Shown: positions 24,258 through 32,534 of the stretch, piece by piece
Layout of the letters: every line of letters begins with the position of its first letter
How positions within the stretch are numbered: the stretch's first letter is position 1
The notes under the pieces: model-generated
What the model saw: only the letters and a program-made list of their open reading frames with translations
Database searches by the model: none
Told to the model about the DNA's origin: nothing
Assembly: GCA_021776465.1 (NCBI GenBank)
Contig: JAJFFU010000224.1
Span: forward strand, 1 to 37,061
Direction: 5' to 3'
Length of the DNA: 37,061 nucleotides
Origin: Parvularculaceae bacterium
Lineage (GTDB): Bacteria > Pseudomonadota > Alphaproteobacteria > Caulobacterales > Parvularculaceae
Translations under genes and position numbers: made by a program

Positions 24258-25363
24258 GCGGCGTCTGCGCGGGCCGGTTCGAGGGCGGGCTCAAGGATAT
24301 TTTCGGCAAGCCAGCGCACTACCGGCGCGCATACGCCGTCGCCGCAAAGCTTTAACGCCGCATTGGCCCGTTCCGGCAATTTATAATCTTCAGTCAATCC
24401 CATCAGGCGCGCCGCCTCGCGCGGCGACATCAGCCGTGTTCGGACGAGGCCATGTTCAACAGCTATTAGAACCTGCCGAGATGACCCGCCGGCTGGCGTG
24501 CGCAAACATCCGGCAAGGCCGTCAAAGCGCGCTTCAAATCGTTGAACAGTTTTGCCATCTTCACAGCGCGTACGGCGAAAGCCGGCGCCGGCGCGCCGCG
24601 CGCCGCTTGATACAATCGCGTCGAGGCGGCTGCGTTGCAGGCCTGTCATTTGGTCGATCAGTGTTTTGGTTTTTGCGTCGCTGTCCCATTCGGGGTGCAA
24701 CCAATCGACAATGTCATCGAGATGGGCATTGCGTATCGCGCTCGGCGTCGGCAAAGGCGCTGCGCCCCATTCTTCCATCATTGGAAATCCGGGCGCCTCA
24801 TCGCTTCGTACGACATTGCGCCGAAAATTGCCCGCGAGTGATATTGCGAAACCGACAATGAACAGGCGTTGTCGCGACTGCGGCGTGAACGACGCTGCGT
24901 CAAGAACGCCGGCGGCGGCGTGATATCCGGCGCCCTGCAACAACTGAACGATACGCTCAAAATCCCTGCCGCTGTTTGACGTAAGCAGGCCGGGAACGTT
25001 TTCCAGGACGATGATTTTCGGCGCGCGCGAGGCGGCGCGGAGGGCCTCCATCAAGCGCCAGAATTCAAAGAACAGACCGCTTCGGGCCGCCCCCATGCCG
25101 CGGCGCGCGCCCGCAAGGGAAAGATCCTGACAGGGAAATGACGCCCAGGCGAGATCGGCGCAGCCGTCCGGAAGGTCATCGACCCCAAGATCGGCGATTG
25201 ACGCCTCGATCAGGTCGTCGCCGCCAAAATTCTCGCGATAGGCGGCGCATTTCATCGGGTCGATGTCGTTTGCAAAAGCGCAGCGCCAGTTTTCCCCAAG
25301 CCCAAGCCGCGCCATGCCGCCGCCGGCGAAAAATTCAAGAAAGGTGAACGGAGGCTGCGTCAT
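24254..25363 (-). CDS. dcm: DNA (cytosine-5-)-methyltransferase
   Basis: This 369-residue C5 methyltransferase transfers a methyl group from S-adenosylmethionine to cytosine. Motifs in canonical order: I, FLEFFAGGGMARLGLG at about 8-23; IV, FPCQDLSLAG with the catalytic Cys about 78; VI, LENVPGL at about 120-126; VIII, QSRQRLFIVG at about 162-171; a target-recognition region at about 200-300; IX, SPREAARLMGLTEDYKL; and X, LCGDGVCAPVVRWLAENI. All are intact. The frame starts at 25501, but ATG 25363 directly precedes motif I. The vsr gene follows with a 4-bp overlap, as a dcm-vsr type solitary pair. No restriction endonuclease gene is recognisable next to it. The recognition sequence cannot be read from the protein. 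Confidence 0.93.
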   Translation of the reverse strand: MTQPPFTFLEFFAGGGMARLGLGENWRCAFANDIDPMKCAAYRENFGGDDLIEASIADLGVDDLPDGCADLAWASFPCQDLSLAGARRGMGAARSGLFFEFWRLMEALRAASRAPKIIVLENVPGLLTSNSGRDFERIVQLLQGAGYHAAAGVLDAASFTPQSRQRLFIVGFAISLAGNFRRNVVRSDEAPGFPMMEEWGAAPLPTPSAIRNAHLDDIVDWLHPEWDSDAKTKTLIDQMTGLQRSRLDAIVSSGARRAGAGFRRTRCEDGKTVQRFEARFDGLAGCLRTPAGGSSRQVLIAVEHGLVRTRLMSPREAARLMGLTEDYKLPERANAALKLCGDGVCAPVVRWLAENILEPALEPARADAA

Positions 25364-25514
25364 GGTTTTCTCACTACCGGGATTCGCAGTGGCGAGTCTC
25401 GCATGCCGCAATTCCGCCTTATTTGTCCGTGTACGCAGGGTTGGCGCCACGGTACCGCCACAATCGCCGTGTTTTGGCCATATTTGAAGAAATAAACGCA
25501 TATTTGTGCGTAAC

Positions 25515-25528
25515 TATTCGTTACCGAA
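25515..25528. promoter_or_regulatory. Small palindrome in the dcm upstream region
   Basis: ATTCG and CGAAT flank a TTAC spacer in the intergenic region between dcm and the Arg-rich protein gene. It could be an operator for either gene, for instance for autoregulation of the methyltransferase. The repeat is short, so this is weak. Confidence 0.2.
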
Positions 25529-25531
25529 TCA

Positions 25532-25561
25532 TTGACGCAGATTGTTCAATGAGTGCACAAT
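25532..25561 (+). promoter_or_regulatory. Putative promoter of the Arg-rich exported protein gene
   Basis: TTGACG (25532-25537) is followed after 18 bp by CACAAT (25556-25561), giving 5/6 and 4/6 matches to the sigma-70-type consensus, about 45 bp before the ATG at 25608. No competing gene lies between. Confidence 0.35.
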
Positions 25562-25607
25562 CATGCCGGGCGCTAGGGGGCCTCGCTTAAACTTCAAGGA
25601 GAAGCGA

Positions 25608-26510
25608 ATGCCCTTGATGGACATTAAACGGGCCGCCTTTTGCGCGGTCATCAGTATCAGTGTAACGGCAATGACCGGCGCAGCATCTGCGGCGGAAACA
25701 TCGTCAACATCTTCGGGTGCAAAGACAACGCCTGAATTTTCAGAAACGATCCAGGTCGCCATGTTGGACGATCGCGATCGCGGCAAACGTCGCAGTGATC
25801 GAGGTAATCGACGCAGCGATGATCGAGGACGTCGAAGCGAACGGCGTAGTGAGCGTCGCGGTAATGATCGGCGCGGCGAAACACGCAATCGTGAGCCGCG
25901 AGCGGAAGGACGCCGCAACGATCGTCGGTCGGATCAACGACGGGACCGACGCCGCGCGGATAACCGTCGCGACAATCGTCGTGCGGATAATCGCCGGGAT
26001 AACAGGCGCGCAGATAATCGTCGGGACAATCGCCGGGCGGACAACGGGCGCGACCGAAGGCGTGCTGACAATCGCCGCGACCGCCGGCGTGCGGATAATC
26101 GCCGCGACAATCGGCGATACAATAACCGTAATGATCGTCGCCGGTACGACAATCGCCGAGACCAGCGGCGATACGATAACAGACGTGACAACCGCAGATA
26201 TAGCCGTCGGAGTTCCAACGGGCGGTATGGCGGCCAACATTACGGCCATGGCTCAGGTCCGCGGCACGGTCACGGCTATTATTGCTCGCTTCACAGCCTG
26301 TTCCACTACAATTCGGGATATGACCCGATTGGGTGGTTCGTCGTGAGCTTCGGCTATGATTTGTTCCAATCGGGATATATCGGCAACTGCGAAGTGGTCT
26401 CACAAAGCCGCAGGCGCGGCCGGTACACAGAAGTGGCGTTGCTCTGCTATGACGCCTTTGGGTATCCCTACATCAAGTCGGGCAGCCGTCGAAGCTATCG
26501 CAATTATTGA
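25608..26510 (+). CDS. Exported Arg/Asp/Asn-rich tandem-repeat protein, unknown function
   Basis: No named family is recognised. The 300-residue product has a Sec signal peptide (basic IKRA, hydrophobic FCAVISISVTAMTGAASAA). Then comes an extremely basic low-complexity region, first irregular RRSDRGNRR-like, then nine units of nine residues (consensus ADNRRDNRR, later YDNRRDNRR) at residues 117-197. A Gly/His/Tyr stretch (GGQHYGHGSGPRHGHGYY) leads to a compact C-terminal domain of about 75 residues with three Cys, including IGNCEVVSQSRRRGRYTEVALLCYDAFGYPYIKSG. AAGGAG lies 5 bases before the ATG, fixing the start. A terminator follows 24 bp after the stop. The pattern suggests a periplasmic or surface protein binding polyanions (lipopolysaccharide, nucleic acid or polysaccharide); this is inference. 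Confidence 0.8.
   Translation: MPLMDIKRAAFCAVISISVTAMTGAASAAETSSTSSGAKTTPEFSETIQVAMLDDRDRGKRRSDRGNRRSDDRGRRSERRSERRGNDRRGETRNREPRAEGRRNDRRSDQRRDRRRADNRRDNRRADNRRDNRRADNRRDNRRADNGRDRRRADNRRDRRRADNRRDNRRYNNRNDRRRYDNRRDQRRYDNRRDNRRYSRRSSNGRYGGQHYGHGSGPRHGHGYYCSLHSLFHYNSGYDPIGWFVVSFGYDLFQSGYIGNCEVVSQSRRRGRYTEVALLCYDAFGYPYIKSGSRRSYRNY
25956..26198 (+). repeat. Nine in-frame 27-bp tandem repeats
   Basis: Nine consecutive 27-bp units encode ADNRRDNRR or close variants. Units 1-6 begin with Ala and units 7-9 with Tyr, and units 4, 5 and 7 carry Gly or Arg/Asn substitutions. Codons vary (CGT, CGC, CGG, AGG, AGA for Arg) while the peptide pattern is kept, which suggests selection on the protein rather than very recent duplication. 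The biased sequence leaves the other reading frames open as well. Confidence 0.9.
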
Positions 26511-26534
26511 TCGCTGACCCCAAAATCACGGCAT

Positions 26535-26562
26535 AAAACGCGCCCATGCGAGGGCGCGTTTT
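26535..26562 (+). terminator. Rho-independent terminator after the Arg-rich gene
   Basis: A perfect 11-bp stem (AAAACGCGCCC at 26535-26545, complement at 26552-26562) with a 6-base loop runs into TTTTTATTTTTC. It starts 24 bp past the stop codon. Confidence 0.92.
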
Positions 26563-26654
26563 TATTTTTCTCAACACCCTCAGCGGATTGCGTTGACCCA
26601 AGCCTCCGACTCTGAAGATGATCGCCATTAAGACTTTATACGGGCGACGTGCAG

Positions 26655-27725
26655 ATGATTCGGCATTCCAGCATATTCGTGACGGCCGCTCTTGCGGCGA
26701 GCCTCTTCGTGTTGGCCGGCGCTGGCGCCGTCGCATTGACGAGCGAAGCGCCAGAACGACCCTTGATAACAGATATACGTGTCGGTGAACGCGGCCTCCA
26801 GACCCGGATTGCCCTCTTTTGCGAAACGGTTTGCGACCCGCAACCACGTGGCGACGGCGCCTTTTTTCTCCCCGGCGCGGCAGACGCTTTCGAACTCGAT
26901 ATTTCAGATGCAGGTGCGCGGGTCTTACGCCTTGAATCTATTGTCATGAACGGAGGCGCGGCGTTGATTGTTGGGTATGACGGCGCGCTGGCCAACTCCA
27001 AGGCGGGCCCTTGCGTCGTTAGCGGGCGAGAGGCGGCGTGCCTCGATCTATATTTTCTGGAGCAGGACGAAGACGCAACAGGCATCGAGGGGATCATTCA
27101 GGCCGCAAGCGACACCGCTGCCCTGCCGCCTGTCCGGGAAGACGTAGACGGCGTGCCGCCGGAGACCACGCCGGTAAATCAAACGATTTCATCAGCTGCT
27201 GTGGTGAAGCCGGCTTTGAGGGAAGCTGCCAGCGATCGTTACGCGGTCTTCGCCAAACTCGCTGCTCCCGAACGCTTTTCGCCGCCGATTCTGGCGAAGG
27301 TGCAGCCTATCGAAGAGTCGATAACAGTTGGAACACCGACGCTACGGCCGAGCGAGACGCTGGTCGAAAAAGTAGGGCAGGATTTTGCCGGCCGTATCGA
27401 TACGCTGCTCGGAAAACCGCTGACACCGGCCTATTGTAATAACGCCGAAGCAACGCTTCAGACAGACGCATGGGCCCTTGGCGCCATGGTCGATGTTGGA
27501 TTGTGCGCCGGCGCAAGAGGTGATGCGGTTGAAGCTGAATCGATTTTATCGCGCCTGCTTGAGTATTCGCCCGACAATTACGAAGCGCTTGTCGGTAAAG
27601 CGGTGATCGCCGAATTCGCAGGCGAACGCGGCGCCGCGTTGCGGTTCTATCAGGACGCACTCAATGTGCCGCCGCCGGTTCGTGAATCGGCGCGCATCGT
27701 TGAGGCCATGGCGGCGATTGGTTAG
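26655..27725 (+). CDS. Exported protein with C-terminal TPR-like segment, unknown function
   Basis: No family is recognised with confidence. The 356-residue protein has a signal peptide or N-terminal anchor (MIRHSSIFVTAALAASLFVLAGAG). Residues about 30-135 look like a beta-rich domain with paired Cys (CETVCDP, and CVVSGREAACLDLYF), possibly disulfide-bonded. A Pro/Thr/Ala-rich linker follows. The last about 100 residues are helical with tetratricopeptide-like character: AVEAESILSRLLEYSPDNYEALVGKAVIAEFAGERGAALRFYQDAL (quoted in part: LLEYSPDNYEALVGKA). ATG 26655 is preferred; GTG 26649 is possible. It converges with kynU, 3 bp between stops and no visible terminator between them. Confidence 0.68.
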   Translation: MIRHSSIFVTAALAASLFVLAGAGAVALTSEAPERPLITDIRVGERGLQTRIALFCETVCDPQPRGDGAFFLPGAADAFELDISDAGARVLRLESIVMNGGAALIVGYDGALANSKAGPCVVSGREAACLDLYFLEQDEDATGIEGIIQAASDTAALPPVREDVDGVPPETTPVNQTISSAAVVKPALREAASDRYAVFAKLAAPERFSPPILAKVQPIEESITVGTPTLRPSETLVEKVGQDFAGRIDTLLGKPLTPAYCNNAEATLQTDAWALGAMVDVGLCAGARGDAVEAESILSRLLEYSPDNYEALVGKAVIAEFAGERGAALRFYQDALNVPPPVRESARIVEAMAAIG

Positions 27726-27728
27726 CGA

Positions 27729-28997
27729 TCAGGTGACATTGTCGCGCCGGGCAAATTCCGGCTTGCGCCATTCTTCCGTTTGCAGAACATCAATCAGCGC
27801 ATCGGCGGCGTCCCATATATCCGCATATGATAGATACATCGGTGAAAACCCGAACCTCATTAAATCCGGCGCGCGAAAATCACCGATGACGCCGCGAGCA
27901 ATCAGCGCCTGGACAACTTCGTAACCATGATCATAGCGTAAGCTGACATGACCGCCACGAGGCGCGCCTGGCAGCGGCGATACGGTTTCAAGACCGAAGG
28001 CGAGGGCGCGGGCCAAAAAGAGATCGCCCAACCCTTGCGCCTTTGACGCGATATCGTGCAAAGCAACATCGTCAAAAACCTCGAGCGCTGCATCGAGTGA
28101 ACTGAGCGAAAGTATCGGCGGCGTGCCGCATACGAACCGCCTCGCATCACCGGCTGGTCGATAGGTGTTGTCGAATGCAAAGGGGTCTGCGTGTCCCATC
28201 CAACCCGTCAGCGGTTGGTCAAGCGCGCCGGCGCTGCCGCGCGCGTAGATAAAGGCCGGTGCGCCGGGCCCGCCATTCAAATATTTGTAACCGCATCCAA
28301 CCGCGTAATTTGCGCCGTCGCGGGCTAAGTCTAAGGGTAGCAAACCGGTCGCATGGCTGAGATCCCAAATGATGGCGACGCCGGCTGCCGCCGCCTTCAC
28401 TTCCATGTCCGCAATATCGGAAATGGCCGCGGTTTTGTAGTCAACAACGCTGACCACAAGCAGGTCGATATCGTCAGCAAAGGGATTATCTGTCGGTTTA
28501 AGCGTGCGCAATTCCGCGCCCGTCAGTGCAGCTAGTCCTTGAAGGATGTAGCTGTCTGTTGGAAATTCGTTCTCGAAGACAGCGATGGCGCCGCCATTTT
28601 TCCTGTTCAACGCTGCTGCAAGCTTGAACAGATTGATCGATACGGAGTCTGCGACAACCACATCATCCGGCGGGGCGCCGATGAGGTTTGCGATTTTTGC
28701 GCCGCAGGACTTTGGCATGTCGAACCACGAAGCCGAATTCCATGACCGGATCAGGTCGCGGCCCCACTCATCGGCGGCGGTTTTTTGAAGGCGGGTCAGG
28801 GCGGCGCGCGGCGGTGGTCCCAGCGAATTGCCATCGAGATAAATCACGCCCGCCGGTAAATCGAATGCGTCGCGAAAACGCCGCAATGGGTCCGCCTCGT
28901 CAAGCTGCACTGCGCCCTCACGCGAGGTCGGAATCGTGATCTTCGTCAAGAATGTCTCCGTGCCGGTTGGCGGATGTTCACTGGAAGGCAGAGACAT
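27729..28997 (-). CDS. kynU: Kynureninase
   Basis: This 422-residue PLP enzyme cleaves L-kynurenine to anthranilate and L-alanine (or 3-hydroxykynurenine to 3-hydroxyanthranilate) in tryptophan catabolism. Seen: the YLDGNSLGPPP motif at about 53-63 typical of kynureninase; SWNSASWFDMP near 85-95; WDLSHATG at about 211-218 with the cofactor-binding Asp; the PLP lysine in GCGYKYLNGGPGAPAF (Lys about 238); and the C-terminal MRFGFSPMYLSYADIWDA. The length is normal. AGGA lies 7 bases before the ATG. It is divergent from the APC permease gene with 46 bp or 94 bp between, depending on the permease start. No tryptophan 2,3-dioxygenase or formamidase is seen in the window. Confidence 0.96.
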   Translation of the reverse strand: MSLPSSEHPPTGTETFLTKITIPTSREGAVQLDEADPLRRFRDAFDLPAGVIYLDGNSLGPPPRAALTRLQKTAADEWGRDLIRSWNSASWFDMPKSCGAKIANLIGAPPDDVVVADSVSINLFKLAAALNRKNGGAIAVFENEFPTDSYILQGLAALTGAELRTLKPTDNPFADDIDLLVVSVVDYKTAAISDIADMEVKAAAAGVAIIWDLSHATGLLPLDLARDGANYAVGCGYKYLNGGPGAPAFIYARGSAGALDQPLTGWMGHADPFAFDNTYRPAGDARRFVCGTPPILSLSSLDAALEVFDDVALHDIASKAQGLGDLFLARALAFGLETVSPLPGAPRGGHVSLRYDHGYEVVQALIARGVIGDFRAPDLMRFGFSPMYLSYADIWDAADALIDVLQTEEWRKPEFARRDNVT

Positions 28998-29043
28998 ATC
29001 ATATCCTGATCCGGTGTGATCAGTTAGTCTTCGGCGTTACGGT

Positions 29044-30411
29044 ATGAGCCGGTTTCTTGACGGCGCGGCCAATGCGCATCAGTCTCGTTCAATGTCTGAG
29101 CATGATAGCCAAACGGTAGACCGAGACGCTGACAAACCTATGGGCTTCTGGAAGTGTTGGGCGATGTCGGCTGGCGTCATGATCGGCTCCGGGGTCTTTC
29201 TCCTGCCAGCGGTGCTCGCGCCCTATGGGTCGATCAGTTTTCTCGGCTGGCTGTTCACGAGCGCCGGCGCCATCGTCATCGCGCTGACGCTTGGCCGGCT
29301 TGCCGGGCGAACGGAAGAGAGCGGCGGCTTTTACGTTTATGTGCGCGACGCCTTTGGCGAACTCCCCGGTTTCATCGTTGGCTGGAGTTATTGGGCGGCG
29401 ACCGTTTTTGCGGTTGCTGCGATATCGGTAGCGTTCGCAGGCTATCTCGGCGCGCTTATTCCGGCGCTTGCCGGCAACAACGTGCTTCAGGGCGCCGTCG
29501 CTGCGATCATGATCTGGTTAATCACTGGCGTAAATATCAGGGGCGTTTCGGACGCGGCTGCAACACAGCTGGTCATGACCGTTCTGAAAATCATTCCTCT
29601 GCTGATGATTATCGGCCTCGCTGTCTTCGCAGGCGATGCGAGCAATGTGCCGGCGTTCAATCCGCAAGAATTGCCACCCTATCAGGCGCTGGCCGCGACG
29701 GCCCTGCTGACCATGTGGGCGTTTATCGGTTTAGAGGCCGGTGTCGTCGCCGCGGCGGATGTGCGCGATGCGAAGCGCACCATTCCGCGCGCGATTATCA
29801 CTGCAACGCTCACCGTTGCGGCGCTCTATATCGCCGCGACAGCGGCTGTGATGCTGCTCGTGCCGCCAGCCCAACTGGCGGTTTCCGAGGCGCCGTTTTC
29901 AGATGCCGCAACGAGGCTTGGCATGTTCGGCCCGCCCATGATCGCCATCGGGGCGCTCATTTCGACCTCGGGATCGCTCAATGGCAACGTCTTTATAACC
30001 GGGCAAATGCCAATGGCCGCCGCCCGCCACGGCGGCGTTCCGGCAAGCCTTGCCTTCCAGAATACCGGCGGCGCCCCGTCGCGCGCTTTGTTGTTGTCCT
30101 CAGCATTTGCGACGGCGCTGATTGTTCTCAATTACGCCGACGGCCTGGTCGCAGCCTTCACGTTCCTGATTTCCATGTCGACGCTTGGTACATTGCTGCC
30201 TTATGCGCTGTCGGCGATGGCGGAAATAAAAAAGTCGTTTCGCGCAACAAAAGCGTGGACAACAATCGCGCTCGTCGCACTTGCCTATTCCATTATTGCG
30301 ATCGCGGGCGCTGGAGTGGAAACATTGCTTTGGGGCGTCGTTTTGATCGCCGCCGGATTGCCCGTGTATATTTTCTCGAAACTCACATCAAAGCCAGTCG
30401 ACAGAGCGTGA
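29044..30411 (+). CDS. APC family amino acid permease
   Basis: This 455-residue transporter has about twelve membrane helices. The signature of the amino acid-polyamine-organocation superfamily is seen in the first helix (AMSAGVMIGSGVFLLPAVL), with a further conserved segment MWAFIGLEAGVVAAADVRDAKRTIPRAI near residues 220-250, the substrate/ion region typical of YjeH/basic-amino-acid exchanger relatives. Next to kynureninase it may import tryptophan or kynurenine or export a product, which is inference. Neither ATG 29044 nor ATG 29092 (MSEHDSQT) has a good ribosome-binding site; the shorter form would leave more room for the divergent promoters. Its TGA overlaps the GTG start of the Rieske oxygenase gene. 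Confidence 0.9.
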   Translation: MSRFLDGAANAHQSRSMSEHDSQTVDRDADKPMGFWKCWAMSAGVMIGSGVFLLPAVLAPYGSISFLGWLFTSAGAIVIALTLGRLAGRTEESGGFYVYVRDAFGELPGFIVGWSYWAATVFAVAAISVAFAGYLGALIPALAGNNVLQGAVAAIMIWLITGVNIRGVSDAAATQLVMTVLKIIPLLMIIGLAVFAGDASNVPAFNPQELPPYQALAATALLTMWAFIGLEAGVVAAADVRDAKRTIPRAIITATLTVAALYIAATAAVMLLVPPAQLAVSEAPFSDAATRLGMFGPPMIAIGALISTSGSLNGNVFITGQMPMAAARHGGVPASLAFQNTGGAPSRALLLSSAFATALIVLNYADGLVAAFTFLISMSTLGTLLPYALSAMAEIKKSFRATKAWTTIALVALAYSIIAIAGAGVETLLWGVVLIAAGLPVYIFSKLTSKPVDRA

Positions 30412-31538
30412 GCGAGAATCTCGAAACAGGATTGCCGCCTTGGGTTTACCGTGACCCGGGGTTCCTCGCGCTTGAGCGCGATAAAATATTCGCGCCGAGT
30501 TGGCAGGTCGTTTGCCATGAAAGCGATGTCGCCGAGCGCGGCCAATATGCGACGATTGATTTTCTTGGAACGTTGATCGCCGTAGTGCGCGGTGATGACG
30601 GTGTGTTGCGCGCTTTTCGTAATGTCTGTCGGCATCGCGCGGCGCGGCTGCTGGACGATTCGTTCGGGGCGTGTTCGTCGCGCATTGTTTGTCCTTATCA
30701 CGCCTGGACGTATGATCTCGCCGGCCGTCTTGTCGGCGTCCCGCAACGCGAACGGTACGATGCGTTTGAAAACAAGGAATACGGTCTCGCATCAGTCGAC
30801 TTGCGCGAAGCGGGCGGCTTTTTATTCGTCAACGCTGGCGACGAAAAAGTGTCGTTCGAAGACTTCATCAGTCCTATGGTCGCGGAGTTTGAAAAGTACA
30901 AGACGAAGAATATGCGTGCGCTCGGCCGTATCACGCTGCGCACGCGCGATGTAAATTGGAAAATCGCCGTTGAAAATTTCGTCGACTATCTGCATCTGCC
31001 AGTTGCGCATGATGGCCTCGACGGTCTTGTCGGCAATAGCTATGCGCTTGCCGTCGATGACAATGCCTGCGTGATCACGGCGAATATTGATGACGCCCCT
31101 GAACAGACATTATCAGCGCGCGCCTATCGGAAATTTCTGCCCAAGGCCGAGCACTTACCGCCCGGGCGGCGCCGCCTATGGCGGTACGTCATGCTCTGGC
31201 CGAACCTCGCCTTCGATATTTATCCTGAGCAGGTCGATTTCATGCAATTTATTCCACTGAGTGCTGATCGCACGCTCTTGCGCGAGATTTCCTATGCGCT
31301 GCCTGATGCGCGCCGGGAAATGAAGGCGGCGCGTTATCTCAACTGGCGCGTTAATCGGGTCGTGAATCGGGAAGACAAAAACATTATCGAGCGCACCCAT
31401 GCCGGCATGCGTTCTGGCGTTGCGCCGGGGCCGATCGCGCGCGATGAGATCGGGCTTCGACACTTCGCGGATCGGATACGAAAAGCGCTGCCGGTGTCCC
31501 GGCGCCGGGAGAGGCCGCCTGATCTGGAGCGTGCTTGA
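30408..31538 (+). CDS. Rieske non-heme iron oxygenase alpha subunit (GTG start)
   Basis: This 376-residue ring-hydroxylating-type oxygenase has a Rieske [2Fe-2S] site CRHRAARLL...CPYHAW with Cys74, His76, Cys95 and His98. Its C-terminal catalytic domain holds the mononuclear iron ligands in ENFVDYLHLPVAH (His196, His201, with bridging Asp193); the third ligand would be an acidic residue further on, probably in REDKNIIERTHAG. The start is GTG 30408, overlapping the permease TGA (GTGA): the protein is well formed from there (SENLETGLPPWVYRDPGFL). The frame continues far upstream, but only as a shadow of the permease gene. No beta subunit, ferredoxin or reductase gene is nearby, so electrons must come from elsewhere. 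Candidate substrates are aromatic or quaternary-amine compounds; kynU next door suggests a tryptophan-derived one. Confidence 0.88.
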   Translation: MSENLETGLPPWVYRDPGFLALERDKIFAPSWQVVCHESDVAERGQYATIDFLGTLIAVVRGDDGVLRAFRNVCRHRAARLLDDSFGACSSRIVCPYHAWTYDLAGRLVGVPQRERYDAFENKEYGLASVDLREAGGFLFVNAGDEKVSFEDFISPMVAEFEKYKTKNMRALGRITLRTRDVNWKIAVENFVDYLHLPVAHDGLDGLVGNSYALAVDDNACVITANIDDAPEQTLSARAYRKFLPKAEHLPPGRRRLWRYVMLWPNLAFDIYPEQVDFMQFIPLSADRTLLREISYALPDARREMKAARYLNWRVNRVVNREDKNIIERTHAGMRSGVAPGPIARDEIGLRHFADRIRKALPVSRRRERPPDLERA

Positions 31539-31592
31539 CGCGCCGAATTGACGCCCCTAGCGTCCGGCGAAATTCGACACAGAAATGAACAG

Positions 31593-32531
31593 ATGAAAAA
31601 CGCGCCCGCCAAAACATTTCAGGATTTGATACTGACGCTCCAGACATACTGGGCGGCGAATAACTGTGTCATCCTGCAACCTTATGACATGGAGATGGGG
31701 GCGGGAACGTTTCACCCGGCGACGACCTTGCGGTCTCTTGGGCCGAATCCGTGGAATGCTGCCTATGTGCAGCCATGCCGGCGCCCGACGGACGGGCGCT
31801 ATGGCGCGAACCCGAACCGCTTCCAGCACTATTACCAGTTCCAGGTGGTGTTAAAGCCGTCCCCGGAAAATATTCAGGACCTTTATCTCGGGTCGCTTGA
31901 TGCAATTGGCGTTGATCGCTCCGTACACGACATTCGTTTTGTTGAGGACGATTGGGAGAGCCCGACGCTTGGCGCCTGGGGCCTCGGCTGGGAAGTCTGG
32001 TGCGACGGGATGGAAGTGTCGCAGTTCACCTACTTCCAGCAGGTTGGCGGCTTTGACTGCAAACCGGTGACCGGCGAAATCACCTATGGGCTCGAACGTC
32101 TCGCCATGTATGTGCAAGGCGTCGATAACGGGTTCGACCTCGTCTATGGCGGCGCCCGGCCGGACGGCACACCGTTCACGTATGGCGATGTCTTCCATCA
32201 AAATGAAGTCGAACAGTCAGCCTATAATTTCGAGATTGCCGACACCGATGTATTGTTCCGGCAATTCAAGGAAGCTGAAGCGGCCTGTGCGGCGGTCCTC
32301 GAAGCCGGCGAGAAGGCGGGCAAAGCATACCCGCTGCCGGCCTACGAGCAGTGCATCAAAGCCTCGCACGTTTTTAATCTGCTTGATGCGCGCGGCGTCA
32401 TCTCCGTTGCTGAAAGACAGTCTTATATTCTTCGCGTTCGTGCGTTGTCGCAAAGCTGCTGCAAGGCATGGCTCGACAGCCCGCAAGGGCAAACCGATGG
32501 CGCTGGCGTCGTCGATTACGAGACGGCGTAG
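31593..32531 (+). CDS. glyQ: Glycyl-tRNA synthetase alpha subunit
   Basis: This 312-residue catalytic subunit of the bacterial alpha2-beta2 glycyl-tRNA synthetase charges tRNA-Gly. Hallmarks: [34 protein letters not shown] at the start (quoted in part: [18 protein letters not shown]), [54 protein letters not shown] and [15 protein letters not shown] 31593 is chosen because the conserved region begins soon after it; a TTG at 31548 is less likely. No strong ribosome-binding site is visible. The partner glyS lies about 3.2 kb downstream on the same strand rather than directly after it. Confidence 0.97.
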   Translation: MKNAPAKTFQDLILTLQTYWAANNCVILQPYDMEMGAGTFHPATTLRSLGPNPWNAAYVQPCRRPTDGRYGANPNRFQHYYQFQVVLKPSPENIQDLYLGSLDAIGVDRSVHDIRFVEDDWESPTLGAWGLGWEVWCDGMEVSQFTYFQQVGGFDCKPVTGEITYGLERLAMYVQGVDNGFDLVYGGARPDGTPFTYGDVFHQNEVEQSAYNFEIADTDVLFRQFKEAEAACAAVLEAGEKAGKAYPLPAYEQCIKASHVFNLLDARGVISVAERQSYILRVRALSQSCCKAWLDSPQGQTDGAGVVDYETA

Positions 32532-32534
32532 GTC

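Noticed and set aside
24178-24861. A 227-codon plus-strand frame opposite vsr and dcm
   Set aside because: It is antisense to conserved methyltransferase motifs, with an Arg-rich meaningless product.
23841-25607. A full restriction-modification or phage-defence island around dcm-vsr
   Set aside because: No endonuclease, helicase, toxin, integrase or tRNA target was recognised on either side. The neighbours look chromosomal.
25956-26198. CRISPR-like array
   Set aside because: The units are contiguous 27-bp coding repeats with no spacers and no cas genes nearby.
25657-26403. Long open frames in the other frames across the Arg-rich repeat region (248, 209, 169 and 94 codons)
   Set aside because: The 27-bp repeats lack stops in several frames, which creates these by composition. 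They have no ribosome-binding sites or recognisable domains, and the Arg-rich frame has a signal peptide, start site and folded C-terminus.
29154-31538. A single 794-codon plus-strand frame
   Set aside because: The first 418 codons are an out-of-frame shadow of the APC permease gene. Only the part from GTG 30408 reads as a Rieske oxygenase. It is not a fusion protein.
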